A stretch of 64,000 nt of DNA, taken from the NCBI RefSeq assembly GCF_001949145.1, contig NW_019091358.1, positions 2,795,322 through 2,859,321 of the forward strand, given 5' to 3'. Shown here piece by piece: positions 1 through 12,200 of this stretch. A program made the translations under genes and the position numbers. The notes under the pieces were generated by a model, which saw only the letters and a program-made list of their open reading frames with translations, was not told the origin of the DNA and searched no databases. The stretch's first letter is position 1. Each line of letters starts with the position of its first letter. Source of the stretch: Acanthaster planci (lineage: Eukaryota > Echinodermata > Asteroidea > Valvatida > Acanthasteridae).

Positions 1-219
1 TAACTCCTCGATCCTTTCTTGTGTAAAAGGACAACATCTGATACACACCGTCATGACCGTTTACCAAGTTAAAAACTTGAGTGCAACAGAAAAATATTGA
101 GGGGTCCTTAAAGGAAGAATTGCCATCCTTGTTGACAGCGGAACTAATTCATCTGCCCTTGCCAGGTCCTGTCCTTGATCCCAGAAACGTCAATAATTTT
201 CTTTCTTCACTATTTTCAG

Positions 220-286
220 GGCAAACAAGACCTGTATTATTGCCGAATACAGGGGTTCTCTTGTTCACGGCTCCTTCCCCTTTGCT
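220..286 (+). CDS. STRA6-like exon: N-terminal Cys segment before helix 1
   Basis: The exon follows a TTTTCAG acceptor and ends at GTAAGT. It encodes a segment beginning NKTCIIAEYRG that aligns by spacing with the conserved Cys before the first membrane helix of human STRA6. It ends in phase 0 and joins the exon at 2703, which starts VCIILVLSYIQ (helix 1 and its basic cytoplasmic end). The 2.4-kb intron between them has no other coding signal. This is the first coding exon visible, and at least one more must lie upstream. Confidence 0.65.
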
Positions 287-3200
287 GTAAGTACTCGAAG
301 TACATGTACCGTGTATTGAGTCTCGTTATTTAACAATTCTATTCACAGGTGGAATGACATTAATTAATGGATCAAGGTTTGGATTCCTGGATAAGGCCAA
401 AAAGATTACTTTGTCTCTGGTCAGACCAAAGTTCCAGAATTGATGCGGCGATTCAGGGTGTTTTTCTTTTTGGGGGGGATGGGGTTGGGTTTTTAAGACT
501 GGCAACGGACACAGAAATGAGTGGCATATTTAACCAAAGAGCAAAGGCTTGTAGTAGCACGTCCCACGTCATGCAGCCATTGTTGTTGATCAGCTGGCTG
601 CAACTTTGTAACCTACCCATGGTCTACTGTTTGTGTTTGACATCAACATTACGCAGTCGTAATGGATCTATCACCAGATATGAGCTACCCATGAATTAGT
701 CTGGTTCCTTGAACAAATTGCCCTTCTGACTGGTGGAGGGGAATCAGTCTACTCGCGAACATTCAGGCGATGCAGAAATAGAGGGCGCTGTTTTGAGAAT
801 GTTGAGAAAAAAAAAGAAAAAAAAAAATTGACAGGTACGTTCAAAATCGACACTCGCTAACCAGAGATTAACTATTTTTGGGGAGGCTTAAGGTGAACCC
901 ACTTAGTGTAATTACATTTTGGGTGAAATTTCTGAGGGGGGCGCCTGGAGAGGCACACATTTTTTAAGGGTGGCATTGAAAAATTTCATGGACGTACATG
1001 TACGTATGGATACATGTAGGTGTGTTTTGAAATCTCAACTGGGGAAAATGGGGACAAGAAATGTAAAGGCACGACAAAGTGGGGTTTGCAAACAATGCCC
1101 ACGTACAAATGTACCTCCTGGACGCTTGTATTATACATGCAGGTCCTTTGTCAAATCCAGCACAGATGAGTTTAATCCTGTCTTAAAATGTAGATTTATG
1201 CACATTATCTTTGAGTAAAACAAATTGTGGGCAATTTGTATGCATTGCTCATTGCAAAATGTAAATGGGGAAGTGGATAAGGAAACACAACTAGTACCAC
1301 ATGTACATGTTTGTAACTCTGTACACGTGCACATGTAAGGTATACAGTATGCATGTATAAACCCAGGAAGCGATGTTTGGTTTAGTAAAGAGAAACTGAC
1401 CCAAGTGTGTCTATGAGTCACCTGTTGAGTTTATTTATTGATAATTCTATACAAGCTCTAATCCGATATTCATTCCCATATGAATACAACTTACAGGTAC
1501 ATGGTCCTTATCATATAGGTAACCAGGTGTCAGTGAGTTAATGATTGATTGTGTAAGTGCTGAATTTTAAGAAACCCATGAAGATAAGACTAATAAGCCA
1601 GTGAACAACTCTGGCATTACCTGGTTTTGCAAAAGATAAGTTTGTGGAAAGTGCATTTATCAGATTATGTAATGAAGCAATCTAGGAGGCAAACGGCTGT
1701 GTCCACAAGATATGACTGTGGCTTGAGATACTGCATACACCTATGAGAGCCATTGGCTGCCACTGCAACCACTTGCCATAGACACTTTGTGTTATTACTC
1801 TCGTGATCAGCCACAGTACAGCAAGCTCATTCAGACATAATTTCTTCAGATACCTGCTGACAATATTCTTTAATTCATGTAAAAGAGAGGGAGATGTCAG
1901 GTTTTCATGGTGTCAAGTTTTTCAAATTATTTTCATATTAGTCATAAAAGATTTCAATATTTTCAATGTTTCAATCATTCCTGTGAGTGATACATTTTGG
2001 GATCAGTTTTGAAGCAACTAGTTTTACAGCTCATTAAATAATTCTCTGGAAATGAACAACATTTTCTGATGTGCCCGTTTCTTTATTATCATAAGGGCAG
2101 CCTTGTGGTAAATAAATAACTTGTGGCTTTTCAGAACTGGGGTCAAACAAGTTGAGACTTCCCCAAGCTTGCCAGGGGACCTACAGGGAAAAATATAGTT
2201 CCACATGTGTTGATATGGTTCATGTGGTTGAAAGCTTGAAGTACTGTACATCGTCTCTAAAATTGCACCAATCAAGGCAACTGATCACGTATTGTGTATT
2301 CAGCTACTTAATGATACATGGCTTATGAAGTTACTAAACTTGTACTTAGTGGATAAAACTTCAAGAAGTGCAGACTTTATACAAGAATAAAACTACAAAC
2401 ATGTACATGTATTGAGTTTTAACAGACTGTTTGGGAGAAGTCCAAAGACATTTGCTGAATCTTTGTAAAGCATTTCATGGAAATGAAAATGGAACTTTAA
2501 ATATACACAGTTTTATAAGGATCCGCACATGTACATGTACTATGGATGGTATTTTTATACCAATAAAGATTAAAATTTAAATGTTCTTATTGTTGGCTGG
2601 CAAGATGGCACTCTGTTATATGTTTGGTTAAGTATATTATGCATGTATGGTGACTTCCTGGAAATACGGTAACTTATGATTTTGCACATGATCTGGTCGC
2701 AGGTCTGTATCATCTTGGTTCTCAGTTACATACAAAGGACGAAGAAGGAGAGACGACCTGGAGATTCCAGAAATCCTCTACGAGATGTCTTCTCTTTGTT
2801 ATAGTAAGCACCAGAAGAGGATTCATGAGCATTCTTTTGTTGATTTCAGTCAAATATTTTGATGAATTTTTATCAACTGGTTAAAATTATTTGCTGAATT
2901 TGACAAATCAAGCTCTTGTCCTTTGAAAGTTTATTCATGGTTTGAGTTTCCAGCAAGGGTATCAACGAGCTTGTTCCCTTCAAACAAGTGATGGAGGACT
3001 TGAGCCCAGACTCACACTTGAGCTCGGACTGTGTAGTACACTTACATGTACCTTTGACTCGCTGCTCGGAGCCTTTTGGACTCACCTTGTGACTGACTTG
3101 GACAACCTGTTAGACAGGAATCAGCATTATTTTCAAGCACAAATCAAAAACTCATTGCCAACTTATGAAACACAATAACATTTAGCACAGAACATTTCAC

Positions 3201-6200
3201 TAAGTATGAAATGTGAGATGCTTCACAGTTGCAAGCAGAGCTGAGAAACTGAACCCAGTTCATCTACATGTACCTATAAATTTCCTAGTGGAGATACAGT
3301 GACTACATTCGCATGGATAGGTAGGGGTTTTGCTCACTTTACTGTCTTCAAATGTTCCATAAAATAACCATCTTCAGGTTTTGTCAACATTATTTATTTC
3401 AACCATATCCTCAGTACACTGTACATACACGTACATGTATCTTCTGCTCTGTGCAGGAACAAGGGATGTCATATTTTTACATGAAAAATCTCCTTTCCTA
3501 GGGAAGCACTGCATGCAAGCACAGGTTCATGGTGCAGACGCACTGAACAACACGCACTTAGCAACGCGCACTGAGCAACGCGCACTGAGCAATGCGCACT
3601 GAGCAACGTGCACTGAGCAACGCACTCTGAGCAATGCGCTCTGAGCAACGTGCACTGAGCAACGCGCACTGAGTAACGCGCAGAAGCAACATGCACTGAG
3701 CAACATGCACTGAGCAACGCGCTCTGAGCAACACGCGCTGAGCAATGCCCACTGAACAACATGCAGTGAGCAACGCGCACTGAGCAATGCGCACTGAGCA
3801 GCGTGCACTGAGCAATGCGCACTGAGCAACACGCACTTAGCAGTGCGCACTGAGCAACGCGCAATGCGCACTATGCAATGCGCACTGAGCAACATACACT
3901 GAGCAATGGGCTCTGAGTAATGCGCACTGAGCAAGATGCACTGAGCAACGCGCACTGAGCAACGCGCACTGAGCAACGCGCACTGAGCAGTGCGCACTGA
4001 GCAACGTGTACTGAGCAATGCGCACTGAGCAACGTGTAATGTGCACTTAGCAACGCGCACTGAGCAACGCCACTGAGCAGTGCACACTCAGCAACGTGCA
4101 CAACTAATTTCCCCTTGAAGTGCCCTGTCGTCGAGTGTGCTGTGCTCAGTTGAAATTTTGCCAAGCAGCTTGTTTCTTCTCTTCCGTAGACCAAGGAAGG
4201 GGGTGGGAGGTTTAAGTGGTGGCAATAGTGTAGATCACCTTAAAGTGCCTCTGGGGGAGAGCTGTTGATTATTTGAGTGTCCTGGTTTTTTCCAACACCC
4301 AGCCCAATTGACTTGTTTGACAACCATGACCGTCTGCCCCACTGCCTGGCATTCGGTGCTGCCTCCTCCTTATGTCTTGACCTCCTCTTCGGTGACTACC
4401 AGTCCTATTTCTTTGCATGGGTCATGCCAGCATGGGCCAAGAGTAAGTACAGTTAACGTGCCTTTCTCAAATTAAAAAAAAGACACAGTGCTTTGTTCAT
4501 TTTGGAGGGGGTTGAAAGCTACTCCTTTGTTGAACCTATCAGTGATTGTATGCACTACCACAAACACTTTTTAACCATCGCATGTAGGTATGTACTCCTT
4601 GCTAGAATAAACCTGAGAGAGAATGTTGGAACCTACCTGTAGCAACTTTGTTCTTCGGAACTATAATATAATGTGGGAGAATAAGCAAGATCTGAAACTC
4701 TGTAAACCCATCGGCGTCATGTCGTTACCAGGGTCACGGCAATGGTGTCATTTCATTTGAGTATCAGTTTGTCCGTCTTTGTCAGCAGTGAAGGAGATGT
4801 GCACCAAGAGTCTTATCACGTACGAAAGCCACATTTCTCAAAAATTTACCAACTCACAGTCTCTTGATGTAACATTTTTCATCACCTCTACGAAAGACCG
4901 AAGCAGGCGCATGTTGGATTTAATATTATTGCAGTGTGGAAAATCCTGTACTTTCTTTTACTCTGGTGGCACAACAAAGGCCTACTTGCCGGTTTGTTTC
5001 TCGCATTGTCTTCTGATATAATGGGGCAGCGCGGACATCCGGGAGTTTCACAAAAACATGGGTAGCAACCACACCGCGCTGGTGAAAACAACTGCAACGA
5101 GCATGCACATACGTACAGATCACAGAAAAGATTGTATCACCCGATCCTCGGACTAGCTGGTGCGTGCGTACGTCGGCAAGGTTGCTGTTTTCACCGGCGC
5201 AGTACCTGTCATTTTACGAGAATCCTGGATGTCCGCACGGCCCCATAAATTTGTTCCCCTTTTCATGTGTGTGTGTGCATTCAGTATTGATTGGTACCAT
5301 TGTGACGATAGAGATTGCTGTCGACTGTTTCCCCTTCTTTGCATGCATCACCTGCAAATCGCGGCTGTTAGCAAATGGCATAGGATTCTTGTATCTGTCA
5401 GGCTGGTATGTATAAAGTGCAGTTAGTGTGTTTAATTATAAAATTGTGGAAAAAATTAAGGTTGACCGCACACATGTCTGGAAAGTAGGTCCAGTTTTTG
5501 GCTTTGTGCAGTTGCTCTGGAACTGAAGAAGGATAAGGCGAGTCATTTTTAAATACTTGAATTTTAATAATTCAACTTTTTCAGCTTTTCATGCGATCAA
5601 ATTGTTGAGTTGTACCAAGTTCCCACAGAAACAGAAACAAAACGTACATGTTTGAAAAAGTAAACAGTGGAAAACTTGAAGGAAACATCATTCTCGGCCT
5701 TATTGTTGGATGTGTGCATTAGCCCTAACAGTCTTCAGTTCCTATGGGAGGATTGGGGACTGCTACGGCTATGCTGCATTAAAGTTTGCCCAGTAATAGC
5801 TTGAAAGACATTTATGCTTTTAGAATTAAATCTTTTGAATCCAAAAATGTTTCTCTTCTTTGTCCCATTTATTTTAACCTTCCTCATAATCAATTTTTAA
5901 GATGAATGTATTTGAATATACAGTGATCAGTCAAATAGTTGAATAATTGGGTCAGCCCTAATGCCGCAACCCTTTGCACCAAATATTTTCAATCGTACCA
6001 AAAGAATTTGTTCTATCTGTCTCTCCTTTGGATTGTGAGTGTGTATTTTTGGTAAAACAAATGGTTAAGTGGAAAGCTTGTTGGTTTTGATTAATGCACA
6101 AGCTAGATGTAAATTTATGGCCATGCTGGCATTGTTTATAACAAACGTTGTGTAAAGTCAACAGATTAGGCTTCAGAAGAACTCTTGTCCATAAGGCATG

Positions 6201-9200
6201 CACTTGACCCCCCCATAAACTGGTATCACAGGCCACAAGGAAGGCAGAAATCACAGTCTGGCTGCAGGATGAGTATCAGTTTTATCAGTTATGTCAACAC
6301 TACATTAAACTTTGGCCTCTGAGTTCCACACTGAATTGGGCATCAAGAAATGATCTGTAGTTAAACTGTTCTTCCCTCTGCCTGTCTCCCTCCTTGGTAT
6401 TCCAGGTTTGTCTTGTTGATATTAATCAGCATTGGATGTGAGAATAGAGAGGCGAAAGGCCAGGTTTGTATAATACGTATCCAAAGAAATGTTTTCCAAG
6501 TTTGTAGCTGCAACAATTTTAGTTATCATACTTAAAGTTAAACTCAATTTTGTATATTTCAGTTTGTGGTTTTTTTTCTTCTTGGGCTACGGAGTCCATC
6601 TAATATGCAGTTTTTAAGCACACAAAAACATTTCATTGTCAGAGATAGATTTTTAATGTATTTCCCATTTGCAGTTGGCACAGGTCCCTTGTCATGAAAG
6701 ATTTTTATCACACTTAACTTGTCATGTTGCTGGTGCTATTCATTCATTGTCTATTTTACTTATCAGGAGATTGATGTAGTTATTAACTTATCTATTTAAT
6801 TCTAACTATTGGTTATACAGTAGACGGATGCAAAGCGCCAGTTTTATTAAAGTGGCTGTAATCACCTGACAGTTAGTCATCGGCGTTCAATAGAATCTAA
6901 TGAAAATCATTTACCATCTGGAAATTAACCCAAAATGTCCAAAATCTAAGAAATATGAAATGCCATTGCACACTTTGTTGAGACACTTTAAAGGAAATCA
7001 AAGCCTCAAGCGTCATGGCTAGATGTGTCCCTTTCTCAATCCTACAAAGTCTTCGGAAACATTCAGGTTGATTTTGGAATATGGAAGATTTGGCAGCTGA
7101 AGTCTACCACCATCCGATTTGTTCTTGTGGTATTTTTGTTCAGTTAAATTAGCATTTAAATAATTGTATATCTTTTTTAAAATGTACTTGATGGGTTACT
7201 TACGGCAAGTGGTATGGTACCTTCATCCACTTAGCTTTGTTCCTTGCAGGTTCCAGTCTTGGTACCACAGATTCCTGTGTTGATCTGTCTCTTTCTGCTG
7301 GTCTTTTACTTCTTGGGTATGTTCATCTTCATTCTCATCCAACGACGGAGGGGAATAACGCCAACGGTATGGATAATTTGAATGCATTTTTTAATTTGGA
7401 CGATGCATCAGAACGGGCTACTTGAGCACCTGATTATTCCTGTCCAGAACCCGTTCAACATAGTGGAACTGGGCACTTGTAACCACTGGCAACTCTCCAA
7501 CAGTGAAAGTGGAAAGGTTGTGCAAAGTTTTTTATTGAGAGATTTCAACATAAAAACGACTACACTGTATAAGTGGATTTTGGTAATTACACAGCACTGA
7601 TGCTTTATGTTACGAGGCATCTAGTTCCTGTACTACAATAAATGCACACCCCTAGTGCTCTTCAGCTGAGAGAAATTTCTATTAAGCTTCGCTCTACCGC
7701 TCGCTCAGAAACACCTTGACATTGTAAATTCTGCATTGAAGGTCCAGTGTTGTAGTCAAGACCATCACAAGACCAAACATACGGGCAACACACAACTAGT
7801 CACCAACGGAGAGGGTGAACGATGGCAGAGGATTATCTGTTGGAGTTCCGTACAACAGCTTAGGACTTGAATTCAGACTGGCAACCATGTGTTGGCCTTG
7901 AGCTTGGGACTTGAATTCAAACTGGCGGCCCTGTGTTGGCCTTGAGCTTAGGACTTGAATTCAGACTGGCAGCCATGTGTTGGCCTTGAGTTTGGGACTT
8001 GAATTCAGACTGGCAACCATGTGTTGGCCTCTTGTCTGATAACGGTCTCGAGGGGACTCGTTGACAACACCAGTTAAGTCTGTGCAACCAGTTCACCCAG
8101 TGTGAATTGCTAAAATGAAACCTGGTGTGCTACATCAACAGTCAGCCCTATCAAATTAGCTTGAAAGTTTAATGTAATTAGTCTTTTCTTTATTACTCCA
8201 GAGTCAGGAGAGATTGTACAAGACCCATCAGGCGATATATGTCAGAAATCTCCTCAACAAACCCAGAGAAGTGTAAGTAGCACCTCGACAACATCTGATA
8301 TTGGCAAGTGTAGTAATTGGAGTATAATGCCTTGCTGAGGGACACTTAAAATGGACCATGGGCATCTTGAGAGTCTGTCACCTCTAACATAGAGTGAAGG
8401 CTGAACGCCAACGCTCGGTATTGCTAATACACTAAAAATCTACCTGCTCATTTGGATTCGTACTCTGCCCAGGCATGTTATACATTGAAGACAGCAGTGG
8501 CAGGCTACAGTACATTGGACTTGAAAGTTGATTGTGTGAATTGGAGTGGAAAATCTTTAGGAAGAATTCACATTCACGTTTCATAAGGCGTGCACGTGTA
8601 CTCCCACTTTGGGTGTAAAAATGTTTTCCCACCTTTGTGAAAAGGCATGAAAAATGTTTTCCCACTGATGTGAAAGGTGTGCAGAGTGTTTTCCCACTGA
8701 TGTGAAAAGGCATGAAATTTTTTTCTGCTTGTGTGAAAAAGTGTGAAAATATTTTCCCAGAGTTGGAGACTTTTTGCATTTTGTGAAAAGAAAGTGAATT
8801 TACAAGAGAAAACTTGTGAAAAGAATTTCCCATTCCCCTGTAGGTCAACATTCAGTTGCAACAAAGTGTGAATAATTTGTCTTATCTGCCATGTTGTCTC
8901 TGCAGCGTGTACACAGGTTGGCGCGCTAAACTTGCCAAGTATTACAAGCCACATCCTGGCTTCATCTACCCCACCAGGGTGCTCATGCCGTGCTTTGTCA
9001 GCATAATTGCCCTTTACCAGGTATGATTACCTGTTTTCCTGCACCTGAAATATAAAAATTCATCCCAAGAAGAGTCCAATTGAAGTTAACGTCACCTCTT
9101 CTGCATTTGAATCACTAGCCATTTTTTTGGATTATTATTTTTGTATTCGGCATTCTTCAAGACGAAGGACAGAGGAACAGAAGACAAAATATTTAATGCA

Positions 9201-12200
9201 GACACACTGAAATCACGAACAAAAACATGGAACTGAAAAAAAGATCAGGAAAAGGCTTTTCTTTCCAAAGCCAAAAGCCTCACATAAATATGCACTCACC
9301 CGTACAAAAATAAATTAATTGCAAAAGGAAGAATTGATTAATTCAATGGCAAATAAATTGCTCACAAAGAACAAACGAAATGAGTGACTATATTACAATA
9401 ATTACAGTAACAATTTTTAGATTAAAACAAATTTGTTAAAAATGAAGACATAAAAACTGAAAAATAATAAAATTGATCACCGATAAAAGAGGACTATCAG
9501 TAGGACGTTATGTCCTCAAGAAAAATCCTAGGTTCCAAAATCCCAAAGTGTACGTTTTGTGTGGGATTTGTGAAATGCAAGTTACAGCCACTTTTTTTTT
9601 TTACTTTTTCTTTTTGGCAGATTGCATTTTGGCTCATACCCCTGGGACTCAACTTAATTGATGCGGCCTATGGTCTGGCAGTGAAGCTAGCGCAGCAGAA
9701 TTTTCCCAATCCCAATGCCACCATTTACAATGAGACCCTGGAAGACATCATGAACAAGCTGGATCAGGCCCACACCGGGCTTACCGGTTGGTGCCTGTGT
9801 TTCTTTTTATTTCTCACCTAAACCCTTCCCCAAACAACCTTCCAACATTGCTGTAGACTATTTTCCAAGTTTAGTTGACAATCTGGTTTATTGCATGCTC
9901 AGCAAGAACTTGGTACACTTGGTGCATTTATGAAGAAATTCAAGAAAAAACCCTCCCGGTATGTAGTTGCTGTCCCTCCCTTGAATATATGTGAGCTTCA
10001 AAGAGAAAACAAAGATAATTAACAGCACATTTAATAAAGATCTTTTTATCGTTACACTCTCCTACTGACCTCAGTCTAAAAAGAATGAAAAGGCACGCCG
10101 GGAGATGTGTTGGTATTCCCGCTATAATTTGTGCGTAATAACCCATTGTAAATTTTAGATGAATAACCCATATAAAAGGCTCCATTATTTGCTTGAAAAT
10201 GCCCTTGACTGAATAAAGATTTCAAATGATACCTTACCCAACTGAATACATCTGAACCCCCTAGGATGTATGATGATTGCTGATTTGAAACCCTGTTCCG
10301 AATTCTGTTAAATTGTATAAACCGAGGCGCTAAGCGTGGCCTTTTGATGAAGCGCGCCCTCACGTGACAGCCATGAAATCGCGGCACTGCTGCAACAATT
10401 GCACAATTTTTTCATTAATCAAGGGCCGATTGAAACTTGAAATAAGCACATTAGTGTTGTCAAAAGAATGGTGCCAAAATAATAGAAAAGTGCATCAGCA
10501 TATAAGAAGCTGGGGTACCTTTCAAATGCAATTATTCAGTGGAACCTCCTTTGTTCTTGCCTTTGTTTTTGTCAGCAATTGTAGGCAGCAGTGACAGCTG
10601 AATTTCTCCTATAAATGAACCAGACTTGCTTAAATCTATAGACAGTATAGCTGGCTTGCAAAGGGGTGATAATAAATAATAATCAATAAAACCAAATAAA
10701 TACGGCCTAACGGCTCTGTTTCTTTCGCAGTATGCTGGTGGATTGCTGGAGTTATGTCAGTGTGCGTTGTACCTCTTTTGTACATTCCGCACATCCTTAA
10801 GAACTACAGGCAAGTATCTGGTAACTTTGAATCCACCGACTCATCCCTGTTAAACTGTTTGGACGCATTCGTGAATTTCCAACAAAGCATTCCACAAATA
10901 TCAAATTTCTGTAAGTTTTCAGGATCAAATTTTCAATGTAGCAGAGCTGTCATTTGATAACTCACTGCCACTAAGTATTGTTTGCCAACTTTGTTGTCAC
11001 GATAATGTCTGTAGGTACCAGCTTATGTAATTTGCCCTTGTTATCAGGAAGCATTTGCTGAGCATGTGGTCAGGCCAATACAACTTGCCAACCAGTGTCA
11101 CACTGACGTCCACAGATTCTATTGTGAGTAACACTGAATGAGATGAATAATTATGATGATGATAACCTGGGGCCAATTTCATAGTGCTGCTTAAGCGAAA
11201 AATTTGTTTAAGCATGAAAATACTTGCTTGACAAATCAGGTTACCAGCCAAAACTTCTTGTGATATATATTGTTTTAGAATGGTATTCACCTGTCTTTTC
11301 GTTAACATGACAATCACACAGAGTTTGAGCTGGTAACTTTTGTTTATTAAGCAAGTTTTTTTTGTGCTTAAACAAATTCTGTGATTAAGCAAGGCTATGA
11401 AACTAGCCGCTGGTAAGCTCCAAGAATAGTCTGCATATTCAGCTACTTCTCCTCACACTTACTGGTATAAATGTGACTGCGTTCAATGTGACACTCAGGT
11501 ACACTCAGGTTGCTTGAGGAAGTATCCCACAATACAATGCAAAAGCGGGGCAGCTTAGTTGAACGAGTTGAATGAAAGTTGATGGTGTTTTACATTGTTC
11601 AAAATCAAGAAATTAATTATATGAAACATTTGAATACGAACAGAACGCCTAAATACTGTGATGTTACATTATATTATGTTGATATGTTATGAATGTGTGT
11701 GTAAAGCAAACAAGAATAATTTCCCCTTTTTCTGGACAATATAAAGAATTGCATTGCATTGCATTCGTTTCATTTTGTTGTCTTGGCTTAATCCAGTGAC
11801 TTGTGAAATAAAGGCCACATTTGTAGGCCTATGGATGGATGTCCATTGTTTTGACAGTTCAAATTTGTCATACTAATACATCTTCTTTCCATGACATGAG
11901 ATCGAGTTTGCCACAAGATCATTCGATTATCAGCACAATATTTCATGCTCGCGTAAACCTATGACTGCACCGAGGGTAAACGCAAGGGAAGAAATCAAAT
12001 GTGCAGAACATTATCTAAACGTAGCCATGGTGTTTTTAATCAGATTACAAGAGCTAAAGTGGAGTCCACCAGAGTTCCATGAAAGTCTATCACAATTTAT
12101 CCATTTTAAAGCACGTCACAAGCTTTTAAATGTTGAATCATGACAGAAGCATTTTTTGTCATTATTTACCCAGCAACTTGTGACTGGACTCCGGAAAAGG

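Noticed and set aside
3469-4194. Long minus-strand Cys/Ala/Leu/Arg-rich open frames
   Set aside because: They are produced by a 14-bp tandem repeat with no stop in any phase; all three frames are open and there is no start, splice or domain logic.
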